From Amycolatopsis sp. CA-128772 (GTDB lineage Bacteria; Actinomycetota; Actinomycetes; Mycobacteriales; Pseudonocardiaceae): a DNA stretch of 64,000 bases. A program made the position numbers and the translations under genes. Each line of letters opens with the position of its first letter. Positions within the stretch are counted from its first letter, which is position 1. The stretch is taken from the NCBI RefSeq assembly GCF_002904295.1, contig NZ_PPHG01000025.1:124001-188000 (forward strand), given 5' to 3'. Shown piece after piece: positions 7,736-16,222 of the stretch. The notes under the pieces are model-generated. The model did no database searches, was not told the origin of the DNA, and was given only the letters and a program-made list of their open reading frames with translations.

Positions 7736-10700
7736 ATGCCCTTGCTCCTCCCCGGCCGGCGGCGGCTGACTGCCGCCGCGGTCACCGCCGCGATCGCCGC
7801 CGGTACCCTCACCGCCGCCGCTTCGGCGGGCGCCCCCGATCTGCTTCCCGTTTACCGGGACACCCACTACAGCTTCGCCGAACGCGCCGCCGATCTCGTC
7901 TCGCGCATGACCCTGCCCGAGAAGGTCCTGCAGCTGCGGACCAACAGCGCTCCCGCCATTCCGCGGCTCGGTGTCCAGCAGTACACCTACTGGAGCGAAG
8001 GGCAGCACGGCCTCAACACCCTCGGCGCCAACACCGATCACGGCACCGACACCGGCGGGGTGCACGCCACCAGCTTCCCCACCAACCTCGCGAGCACCAT
8101 GTCCTGGGATCCCGACCTCCTCTACCAGGAGACCACGGCGATCTCCGACGAAGCCCGCGGCATGCTGGACAAGTCGCTGTGGGGCGTCGCGCAGAACAAC
8201 ATCGGGCCCGACAAGGCCGGGTACGGCTCGCTCACCTACTGGGCGCCCACCGTCAACCTCGACCGGGATCCGCGGTGGGGGCGGACCGACGAAGGGTTCG
8301 GTGAAGACCCCTTCCTGGTTGCCGAAATGGCCGGGGCGTTCGTCAACGGCTACCAGGGGCAGACCCGGTCCGGCCGGCCGATGACGCCGTACCTGAAGGT
8401 GGCCGCCACCGCCAAGCACTACGCGCTCAACGACGTCGAGAACGACCGGCACGCCGACTCCTCCGACACCACCGACGCCAACATCCGCGACTACTACACC
8501 GCGCAGTTCCGGCACCTCATCCAGGACGCGCACGTCTCCGGCCTGATGACCTCCTACAACGCCATCAACGGCACGCCCGCGCCGGCGAACACCTACACCG
8601 CGAACGCCCTCGCCCAGCGCACCTACGGTTTCGACGGCTACACCACCTCCGACTGCGGTGCCGTCGGGGACGTCTACGCGCCGGGCAGCCACGGCTGGGC
8701 GCCGCCCGGCTGGACCTCCACCACCGCCGGCGCGGCGACGCAGTGGACGAACACCGCCACCGGGCAACGGGTTTCCGGGGCCGCCGGTGGGCAGGCCTAC
8801 GCCCTGCGGGCCGGCACCCAGCTCAACTGCACCGGCTCCGAAGCCACCGTGGCCAACGTCGAGGAGGCCATCAAGGCCGGGGTGCTCTCCGAAGGCGTGC
8901 TGGACAACGCCCTGGTGCACGTCTTCACCACGCGGATGCAGACCGGCGAATTCGACCCGCCGGACCGGGTCGCCTACACGCGGATCACCAAGGACCAGAT
9001 CCAGAGCGCCGCGCACCACGCGCTGGCCGCCAAGGTCGCCGCGAACTCGTTGGTGCTGCTGAAGAACGACGCCGTTTCCGGTGCCGCCGCGCCGCTGCTG
9101 CCCGCCGATCCCGCGAAACTCGGCAACGTGGTCGTCGTCGGGGACCTGGCCGGGAAGGTCACCCTCGGCGGCTACTCCGGCGAACCCGCCGTCCAGGTGA
9201 CCGCCGTGCAGGGCATCACCGCCGCGCTGAAGGCGGCCAACCCGGCCGCCACCGTCACCTTCGACGCGTGCGGCACCTCCACCGGCGCCACCACGGCGGC
9301 GAGCTGCTCGGCGGCCACGCAAGCCGCGCTGAAGACCGCCGACCTCGTCGTGGTGTTCGCCGGCACGGACACGAACACCGCCACCGAAGGCCGGGACCGC
9401 ACCAGCATCGCCCTGCCGGGCAACTACGACTCGCTGATCGACCAGGTCAAGGCGGCCGGCAACCCCCGGACCGTGCTCGCCGTCCAGGCCGGCGGCGCCG
9501 TTTCCCTCGACCACGCCAAGGACGGCGTCCCGGCCATCGTGTTCAGCGCCTACAACGGGGAAAGCCAGGGCACCGCGCTCGCCGACGTGCTGTTCGGCAA
9601 GCAGAACCCCAGCGGGCACCTCAACTTCACCTGGTACGCCGACGACACCCAATTGCCCGCCATGAAGAACTACGGTCTCAAGCCGTCGGAGACCGGCGGG
9701 CTCGGCCGCACCTACCAGTACTTCACCGGCACCCCCGCGTACCCCTTCGGCTACGGCCTTTCCTATACGAACTTCGCCTACTCGCGCGTGCACGCCGACA
9801 CCCGGAACGTCTCCGCCGACGGGCAGGTCACCGTGCACGTCGACGTGACCAACACCGGCCGCACCCCCGGCGCCACCGTCGCCCAGCTGTACGCGGCCAC
9901 GGCGTTCGGCGTGCCCGGCGTGGAACTGCCCCGGCAGCGCCTGGCCGGCTTCCGGAAGACGAACGTGCTCTCCCCCGGCCAGACCCAGCACCTGGCCATC
10001 CCGGTCCGGATCGGCGACCTGGCGTTGTGGGACGAGGGAAAGCACCGCGAGGTCGTGTACGACGGCCCGTACCGGTTCGGCGTGGGCGCCGACGCCCATC
10101 ACCTCGCCGGCAGCGCCACGGTGACCGTCACCGGCGCCCGCACGCCGAAGACGCGGTACGTGACCGTGCAGCCCGGCCAGGTCGTCTTCGCGCCCGGCCA
10201 GCGCCTCGACCTGACCGGCAGGAACCCGTGGATCGCCGACGACACCGGCCAGGCGGACCGGCACGTGCCGGCCGACCACGTCGTCGAGGCGGTGCGCGAC
10301 GACCAGTCGTTCACCGACCTCGCGCACGCCCGGATCGGGTACCGCAGCAGCGATCCGCGGGTGGCCCAGGTCAGCCGGACCGGGCAGGTGACCATGGTGG
10401 CGCCCGGCGTCACGACCATCAGCGTCACGGTCGACGGCGTCACCGGCACCACGCCGGTGGTGGTCAAGCAGCCGTTCACGCTCGCCGCGCCCACCCAGGT
10501 GAAGGCCGGGACCACGTACCCCGTCACCACCACCCTGCCGAACCCGGCGGGCGCGCGGCCGCTGCGGGACGTGACCCTGACGCTCGACGTGCCGGCCGGC
10601 TGGACCGCGAAGGCGGCTTCGCCGTCGACCTTCCCCGTGGTTCCCGCCGGGCAGACCGTCAGCACCACCTGGGAGGTCGCCGTGCCGGCGTCGGCCCAGC

Positions 10701-11380
10701 CCGGCAAATTCGCCGTGTCGGCCCAGGCCACCTTCACCTCGGCCAACGGGCCGGGTGCCTCCGTGGACGCGGCCACCGTGCTGCTGCCGCACCCGCCGTA
10801 CCCGTCGCTGGCCGCGGCGTACAACAACGTCGGCGTCAGCGACGACGCCAGTCCCGGCTCCGGCAACTTCGACGGCGGCAACGCCAGTTTCTCCGCGCAG
10901 GCGCTGGCCGCGGCGACGCCGAGCCTCACCCCGGGGGCCACGTTCACCCACGACGGGCTGACGTTCACCTGGCCGGACGCCCAGCCCGGCAGCCCGGACA
11001 ACGTCGTGGCCGGCGGAGTCGCCGGTGGGCAGACCATCGCGCTCTCCGGCTCCGGGCAGACGTTGGGCCTGATCGGCGCCGGCGACTACGGCAGCCCGAG
11101 CGGCACCGCGACGGTGACCTACACCGACGGCACCACCGAATCCCACTCCGTCAGCTTCGCCGACTGGTGGGCCAACGCGGCGACCGGCGGCGACGTCCTC
11201 ACCACCCTCCCCTACCTCAACAACAGCGGCGGACGGCTGAACCAGCAGGTGAGCCTGTACTACGCGCCGATCCCGTTGCAGCCCGGCAAAACCGTGCAGT
11301 ACGTGACGCTGCCGGACGTCAGCGACGGGGCGAACATGGGCACCGCGGCGATGCACGTCTTCGCCGTCGCCATCGGCTGA
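7736..11380 (+). CDS. Secreted glycoside hydrolase family 3 (beta-glucosidase/xylosidase-like)
   Basis: A 1214-residue exported GH3 enzyme. A signal peptide (RRR then an Ala-rich core) should be cleaved near ASA|GAP, residue ~31. The N-terminal TIM barrel carries YWSEGQHGLN, VNLDRDPRWGR, EGFGEDPF and VAATAKHYALND. The nucleophile is Asp ~306 in GYTTSDCGAV. The alpha/beta sandwich follows (NSLVLLKND, VVFAGTDTNTATEGRDR with the likely acid/base region, GHLNFTWY), then the fibronectin-III-like domain (YPFGYGLSYTNF). Unusually, about 400 further residues follow: a BIG2-like Ig segment (GYRSSDPRVAQVSRTGQV), an alpha-galactosidase NEW3-like segment (DVPAGWTAKAASPSTF), and a carbohydrate-binding-like beta domain. 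These would anchor it to polysaccharide. Plant-cell-wall or glycan breakdown outside the cell is the likely job; exact sugar specificity is not readable. Confidence 0.9.
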   Translation: MPLLLPGRRRLTAAAVTAAIAAGTLTAAASAGAPDLLPVYRDTHYSFAERAADLVSRMTLPEKVLQLRTNSAPAIPRLGVQQYTYWSEGQHGLNTLGANTDHGTDTGGVHATSFPTNLASTMSWDPDLLYQETTAISDEARGMLDKSLWGVAQNNIGPDKAGYGSLTYWAPTVNLDRDPRWGRTDEGFGEDPFLVAEMAGAFVNGYQGQTRSGRPMTPYLKVAATAKHYALNDVENDRHADSSDTTDANIRDYYTAQFRHLIQDAHVSGLMTSYNAINGTPAPANTYTANALAQRTYGFDGYTTSDCGAVGDVYAPGSHGWAPPGWTSTTAGAATQWTNTATGQRVSGAAGGQAYALRAGTQLNCTGSEATVANVEEAIKAGVLSEGVLDNALVHVFTTRMQTGEFDPPDRVAYTRITKDQIQSAAHHALAAKVAANSLVLLKNDAVSGAAAPLLPADPAKLGNVVVVGDLAGKVTLGGYSGEPAVQVTAVQGITAALKAANPAATVTFDACGTSTGATTAASCSAATQAALKTADLVVVFAGTDTNTATEGRDRTSIALPGNYDSLIDQVKAAGNPRTVLAVQAGGAVSLDHAKDGVPAIVFSAYNGESQGTALADVLFGKQNPSGHLNFTWYADDTQLPAMKNYGLKPSETGGLGRTYQYFTGTPAYPFGYGLSYTNFAYSRVHADTRNVSADGQVTVHVDVTNTGRTPGATVAQLYAATAFGVPGVELPRQRLAGFRKTNVLSPGQTQHLAIPVRIGDLALWDEGKHREVVYDGPYRFGVGADAHHLAGSATVTVTGARTPKTRYVTVQPGQVVFAPGQRLDLTGRNPWIADDTGQADRHVPADHVVEAVRDDQSFTDLAHARIGYRSSDPRVAQVSRTGQVTMVAPGVTTISVTVDGVTGTTPVVVKQPFTLAAPTQVKAGTTYPVTTTLPNPAGARPLRDVTLTLDVPAGWTAKAASPSTFPVVPAGQTVSTTWEVAVPASAQPGKFAVSAQATFTSANGPGASVDAATVLLPHPPYPSLAAAYNNVGVSDDASPGSGNFDGGNASFSAQALAAATPSLTPGATFTHDGLTFTWPDAQPGSPDNVVAGGVAGGQTIALSGSGQTLGLIGAGDYGSPSGTATVTYTDGTTESHSVSFADWWANAATGGDVLTTLPYLNNSGGRLNQQVSLYYAPIPLQPGKTVQYVTLPDVSDGANMGTAAMHVFAVAIG

Positions 11381-11387
11381 TCCGGGG

Positions 11388-13004
11388 TCAGCGGGCGCAG
11401 GTGAAGCTCGCGGCGCGGTCCGGATCACCCGCCCGGTACCGCGGCCACGCCGGAAATTCGCAGAGGGGCCGGGTGCGCTGGTGGGCCAGGTCGGTGACGA
11501 CCTGGTCCGCCGGCGCCTGCCAACGGTCCACCCACCGTTCGAGGGCCGTGAGCGAGTCCCAGCCGGCCGCGAACGCCGGCGTCCCGAAGTTGGCGTGGTT
11601 GGCCCCGGGCACGACGTAGTAGCGCAGGAAGGCGTTCGTCGTCCGGGGGCCCGCCACGGCCCGCACCCGCTCGTAGTAGTCGCTCGTCGAGTACGGGGAG
11701 ACCAGTTCGTCCGCGGCGCCGTGGAGCAGGATCAGCTTCCCGCCGGCGCGGGCGAAGGGGCGCAGGTCCGCGTCGTTGCGGTCCTGGACGGCGGACAGGG
11801 CGCTGATCCGGTCGAGCCACCGGCCGGGGTGGCGGGGATCGACGTCCAGCGCGTTGTGCGCCGGGTCCCGGGTGAGGAAGTACTTGACCCACTGGGCCCA
11901 GTACTGCATCCCGTAGCCGCTCGTGACCGGCATCGGGTCGGCCGGCGCGGTGGTGCCGAAGCCGAGGAACGGCGTCCGCATGTCCGCTCCCGAAAGGAAC
12001 GGGAAGCCCGGGTAAGCGGTTTCACCGCTGGCGATCCGGTACGGCCACCGGAACGGCGACGACATCGCGGTCACCGCACCGATCTGCGCGTCGGACAGGC
12101 AGCCTGCCCCGGCAACCGTCCCGTCCGGACAGCGCAAGGTGCGCGGATCGAAGCGGCAGCGGGGGTTCGAGACGACCTTGTCGACGACGCCGTCCGCGCC
12201 GTCACACGCCTTGATGACGCTGTCGTAGAGGACCGTCTGCTCGGCGGGTCCGGGAAAGGCGCCGGGACGGGAGAGAACCTGGGTGAGGTAGCCCAGGTCG
12301 AGGACCTCGGCGAGGTTGTTCCACGCCGGGTAGGCCGAGATCACGCCGTCGAAGGCGGCCGGCCACCGCTGGGCGGCGACGAGCGCCTCGCGGCCGCCGG
12401 TCGACCCGCCCGCGAAGAACACTTCGGCGGGCTTCGCCGCGTAGGCGTGCCGGATGAGGAACAGGCTCGCGTCGCGGGTCTTCTTGAGCGCGTCGCCGGC
12501 GGCGAAGTTGGTCAGGGCTTCGTCGTTCAGGCCGAAGGATCCGTCCAGGGACGGCGGGGACGCCGGGTTCTGCTGGTGGCCCGAGTCGCCGGCGAAGGTC
12601 GCGTACCCGCGCGCCAGCGGCCCCGGCCGGTCGGCGGGCCCGAACGGCACGTTCGCCGTCAGGTCCGGGATCGTGCCGTCGTACCCGCCGCCGCCGAACA
12701 TCAGCGCCTTGCCGTTCCACGTGCGGGGCAGCGCGACGCGCAGCTTGATCGCCGGCGCGGCCGGGTCGACGGGGAAGAGGTCGGCGTCGAGGAGGCAGTA
12801 GCGGCCCACCACGGGGTTCGACACCTCCGCCACCGCCGTGACGCGGCCGCCGGTGGTCGGCAGGCTGATCACCGGCGCCGGGATCGCCAGGCCGGCCGGC
12901 CCGGCGCACTCCGGCGCCGCCGTGGCCGCCGCGGCGGCCGGTGCGGGTGCGCTCGCGGCGAGCACCACGGCCGCCGACAGCACGAGCTTGCGGGTTCTCC
13001 TCAT
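11388..13004 (-). CDS. Tannase/feruloyl esterase family protein, secreted
   Basis: A 538-residue exported ester hydrolase. The N-terminus MRRTRKLVLSAAVV followed by an Ala/Pro-rich stretch is a signal peptide. Family features are GGGYDGTIP, YATFAGDSGHQ, the nucleophile elbow FFAGGSTGGREAL (Ser near residue 200, GxSxGG as in tannases), DGVISAYPAWN, LILLHGAADELVSP with the acid Asp, and VVPGANHANFG with the catalytic His. Such enzymes release hydroxycinnamic or gallic acids from plant esters. It ends eight bases from the GH3 stop (convergent). Only 12 bases separate its start from the stop of the MHS transporter upstream on the same strand, so transporter and esterase form one transcript: hydrolysis outside, uptake inside. 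Confidence 0.85.
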   Translation of the reverse strand: MRRTRKLVLSAAVVLAASAPAPAAAAATAAPECAGPAGLAIPAPVISLPTTGGRVTAVAEVSNPVVGRYCLLDADLFPVDPAAPAIKLRVALPRTWNGKALMFGGGGYDGTIPDLTANVPFGPADRPGPLARGYATFAGDSGHQQNPASPPSLDGSFGLNDEALTNFAAGDALKKTRDASLFLIRHAYAAKPAEVFFAGGSTGGREALVAAQRWPAAFDGVISAYPAWNNLAEVLDLGYLTQVLSRPGAFPGPAEQTVLYDSVIKACDGADGVVDKVVSNPRCRFDPRTLRCPDGTVAGAGCLSDAQIGAVTAMSSPFRWPYRIASGETAYPGFPFLSGADMRTPFLGFGTTAPADPMPVTSGYGMQYWAQWVKYFLTRDPAHNALDVDPRHPGRWLDRISALSAVQDRNDADLRPFARAGGKLILLHGAADELVSPYSTSDYYERVRAVAGPRTTNAFLRYYVVPGANHANFGTPAFAAGWDSLTALERWVDRWQAPADQVVTDLAHQRTRPLCEFPAWPRYRAGDPDRAASFTCAR

Positions 13005-13016
13005 AGTGGCCCCTTC

Positions 13017-14384
13017 TCAGTGCAGGTGCGCGCCCGGGACGGCGTGCGGGTCGGCGCGGACCTCGGCGGGATTGGTCTCGGGCAGGAACCACGCGCTGGC
13101 GAAGGTGATCAGCCCCATCGCCGTGATGTAGACGGCGACCGGCCAGGTGCTCCCGGTCTGCGCGATGAGCGCGGTCATCAGGAACGGCGTGCCGCCGCTG
13201 ACGACGATCGCCGACAGCTGGTAGGCCAGCGACGCACCCGAGTAGCGGACGCCGGGGGCGAAGAGCTCGCCGAGGAAGCTCGCGATCGGGCCGTAGGTGA
13301 GGCACTGGAACACGAAGCCCACCGTCACCGCGACGAAGATCAGCGGCAGGGACGCCGTGCCGACGAGCCCGAAGTACGGGAAGGCCCAGACGGCCACGCC
13401 GAGGCCGCCGATCAGGATCAGCGGCCGCCGGCCCACCTTGTCCGAAAGGTGCCCGGACCACGGGATGGTCGCGAGCATGGCCACCGAGCTGAGCAGCACG
13501 ACCGCGAGGAGCGCGTTGCGCTTGAGCCCCAGCGATCCGGTGCCGTAGCTCAGCAGCCCGGAAATGCTGACGTAGAACAAGCTGTTGGTGGCCGACAGGA
13601 GCCCGCAGCCGAGCAGGATGGTGCCCCCCTTGCGCCGGACGACCTCGGCCAGCGGCGCGCGGACCACCGGCGTCGACGCTTCCCGTTGCAGGGCCCGGAA
13701 TTCGGGGGTGTCCTCGACCTTGGCCTGAATGTAGAGCACGATCGCGAACATGACCACGCTGAGCAGGAACGGGATGCGCCAGCCCCAGCTGAGGAACGCG
13801 GCGTCCGGCATCAGCGCGCCGGCGGCCACGAAGACCAGGTTGGACAGGACCACGGCCACCGGAACGCTGGTCTGGCCGAAGGTCCCGGCGAACCCGCGCC
13901 GCTTCGGCCCGGCGGACTCGGTGAGCAGCAGCACGATGCCGCCCCACTGCCCGCCGGCCGCGAGCCCCTGGACGAACCGCAGGATGACCAGCAGGGTCGG
14001 TGCCAGTGCCCCGGCGGCGGCCGCACTGGGCAGGCAGCCGATGAGGAAGGTCGCCGCCCCCATCACGGCCAGGCAGGCGACGACGACCGGCTTGCGCCCG
14101 TACCGGTCCCCGAGGTGCCCGGCGAGCACGCCGCCGATCGGCCGCGCCACGAACCCCGCCCAGAAGGTGCTGAAGGCCAGGAGCGTCCCGGTCAGCGCGG
14201 TGGCGTGCGGGAAGAACACCTTGGGGAAGACCAGCGCGGCCGCGGTGCCGTAGAGGAAGAAGTCGTACCACTCGATCGAGCTGCCGACGAGGCCCGCCGC
14301 CAGCAGTTTGCGGAAGGCCCGGCGCCGGGTGGCGGACACCGCGGCGGCGGACTGCCCTTCGGGCTGGGTGAGCGGGATGGCCAT
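13017..14384 (-). CDS. MFS transporter, metabolite:H+ symporter (MHS) family
   Basis: A 12-span major facilitator protein of the MHS (shikimate/ProP/aromatic acid) type. Diagnostic segments are SSIEWYDFFLYGTAAALVF, LVARPIGG-like ARPIGGVLAGHLGDRYGRKP (the MFS motif A loop between spans 2 and 3), LRFVQGLAAGGQWGG, and the second motif A LSDKVGRRPLI. The ATG at 14384 (MAIPLTQPEG) gives 455 residues. An in-frame ATG at 14429 would add 15 residues but is not better supported. It is the first gene of a minus-strand pair with the tannase-like esterase and is divergent from a GAF-PucR regulator. Proton-driven uptake of an aromatic or organic acid is the likely role. Confidence 0.85.
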   Translation of the reverse strand: MAIPLTQPEGQSAAAVSATRRRAFRKLLAAGLVGSSIEWYDFFLYGTAAALVFPKVFFPHATALTGTLLAFSTFWAGFVARPIGGVLAGHLGDRYGRKPVVVACLAVMGAATFLIGCLPSAAAAGALAPTLLVILRFVQGLAAGGQWGGIVLLLTESAGPKRRGFAGTFGQTSVPVAVVLSNLVFVAAGALMPDAAFLSWGWRIPFLLSVVMFAIVLYIQAKVEDTPEFRALQREASTPVVRAPLAEVVRRKGGTILLGCGLLSATNSLFYVSISGLLSYGTGSLGLKRNALLAVVLLSSVAMLATIPWSGHLSDKVGRRPLILIGGLGVAVWAFPYFGLVGTASLPLIFVAVTVGFVFQCLTYGPIASFLGELFAPGVRYSGASLAYQLSAIVVSGGTPFLMTALIAQTGSTWPVAVYITAMGLITFASAWFLPETNPAEVRADPHAVPGAHLH

Positions 14385-14530
14385 GGTTGCCGCCTTCGTC
14401 GAGGAGCGCCGGCAGGTGATGGCGGTCATGGTAGGGCGCCGTTACGCTGCGACCGGAGGTGTGGACCACCCACTCCTCCGCACCGGACGGTGGGTCTTTC
14501 GCCCACCCGATGCCCCCGGAGGATCCCTTC

Positions 14531-16222
14531 GTGACCACTGGCTCGCCCGGCCGCCGGCAGCGTGAACTGGCGTCGTTGTACGCGACCGTCAAGTCGCTCA
14601 CCGCCCTCGGCGAGCTCGACGAGGTCCTGCAGTCGATCGTCCACCACGCCCACGACCTGATCGGCACCGACTTCACCTACCTCTCGCTCGTCGGCCCGGA
14701 CGGCCGGCTGTCGGCCCGCGCGTCGGACGGCACGATCTCCGCCGAGTTCCTCGCCGCGACCATCCCGGCCACGGTCGGGCTCGGCGGCAAGGTGCTGGCG
14801 TCCAAGAGCCCGCACTGGGTGCGCGACTACGCCTCCTCGACGCTCATCCAGCACGATCCGAACTTCGACCGCCTGGTCGGCACCGAGGACCTGGTGGCGC
14901 TGCTCGGGGTGCCGCTGGTCATCCGCGGCGAAGCGGTGGGCGCGCTGTTCGCCGCGGACCGCTCCGAACGTTCGTTCCAGGCCGAGGAAATCGCGCTGCT
15001 GAACGCGTTCGCCGACCACGCCGCCGTTGCTCTCGACAACGCGCGGCTCTACGAAGAAAGCCGGACCGCACTGCGGGAACTGCGGGTCGCGTACCGGAAG
15101 ATCGAGCGGGCGCAGGCGATCCACGAAGTCCTGACCGGGGTCGTGCTGGGCGGCGGGACACCGGACGACGTCGCCCAGCACCTGGCCGACCAGCTCGGTG
15201 GCAGCGTCACGCTCCTCGGCCGGACGGACGTGAGCGACCTGACCGGCGCCGTCGAGGACGCCCGGCGCTCGGGCCGCTGCTCGGTGTCGGTGGCCGCGGA
15301 CGGGACCACCCGCTGCGTGGCCGCGATCCAGGCCGGCGACAGCTACCTCGGTGCGCTGGTGTGGATCCCGGACGCGGCCGGCCGCCACGACGTGCCGGAC
15401 GACACGGACCTGCGGACCCTCGAACGGGCCACCCACATCCTCGGCCTGCTCGTGCTCAAGGAGCGCGCCGTGGCCGAGGCCGGCGAGCGCCTCAGCGGCG
15501 AGCTGCTGACCGAGCTGATGGTCGGCAGCCCGGGGATCGGCCCGGCCCAGCGCGCCCGCACCCGCGCGCGCAACATCGACGCCGACCGCCTGGACCTGGT
15601 GCTGGTCGCGGAGTCCCCGGCGATGCCGGCGGGCGGCCTTTCCCGGCACCTGTACGACATCGCCCGCGACCGCAACGGCCTGGCCGGCGAACACCTGGGC
15701 CGGGCCACGATGATCCTGCCCGGCACCGACGCCGTCCGCACGGTGGCCGAAGTCCACACCGGACTGCGGCGCTCGCTGGGCGGTCCCGTGCTCGTCGTCG
15801 GGGAACCCGCCGCCGGCCACGACTGGGCCCGGGCCTTCGCACTGGCGGGCCGCTGCAGCGCGGTGCTGCGCGCGCTCGGGCACACCGACCTGGGCGCCAC
15901 CACGCGCGAATACGCCTTGTACGCCACGGTTTTCGACCCGGAGCGGGCCGGCGAGCTCGACCGGTTCCTGGCCGGCTCGATCGGCGCACTCCTCGACTAC
16001 GACGAGCGGCGCGGCACCGACCTCGTCGGCACCCTCGGCGCGTACTACGTCCACCGCGCCAACGTCGCGGCGACGGCCCGCGCGCTGCACCTGCACGTCA
16101 ACACACTGCTCAAGCGGCTGGACCGGGCCGGCACCGTGCTCGGCTTCGACTGGCGCCACGAGAACGACCTCGAACTACAGCTCGGCCTCCGGCTGCACCA
16201 GCTCCGCGCGGTCACGCCCTGA
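14531..16222 (+). CDS. GAF-domain PucR/CdaR-family transcriptional regulator
   Basis: A regulator with an N-terminal GAF sensor (residues ~15-165: LGELDEVLQSIVHHAHDLIG, LGVPLVIRGEAVGALFAADR, FADHAAVALDNARLYEES), a linker helix, a middle GGDEF-like CdaR domain, and a C-terminal PucR helix-turn-helix (YYVHRANVAATARALHLHVN, TLLKRLDRAGTVLGF). This is the architecture of activators of aromatic-acid catabolic genes in actinomycetes. GTG at 14531 is chosen because GGAGG lies eight bases upstream; GTG 14459 and ATG 14510 are in-frame alternatives that add 24 or 7 residues. It is divergent from the MHS transporter/esterase operon, which is its probable target. Its last 48 bases overlap the end of the convergent acyl-CoA ligase gene. 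Confidence 0.88.
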   Translation: MTTGSPGRRQRELASLYATVKSLTALGELDEVLQSIVHHAHDLIGTDFTYLSLVGPDGRLSARASDGTISAEFLAATIPATVGLGGKVLASKSPHWVRDYASSTLIQHDPNFDRLVGTEDLVALLGVPLVIRGEAVGALFAADRSERSFQAEEIALLNAFADHAAVALDNARLYEESRTALRELRVAYRKIERAQAIHEVLTGVVLGGGTPDDVAQHLADQLGGSVTLLGRTDVSDLTGAVEDARRSGRCSVSVAADGTTRCVAAIQAGDSYLGALVWIPDAAGRHDVPDDTDLRTLERATHILGLLVLKERAVAEAGERLSGELLTELMVGSPGIGPAQRARTRARNIDADRLDLVLVAESPAMPAGGLSRHLYDIARDRNGLAGEHLGRATMILPGTDAVRTVAEVHTGLRRSLGGPVLVVGEPAAGHDWARAFALAGRCSAVLRALGHTDLGATTREYALYATVFDPERAGELDRFLAGSIGALLDYDERRGTDLVGTLGAYYVHRANVAATARALHLHVNTLLKRLDRAGTVLGFDWRHENDLELQLGLRLHQLRAVTP

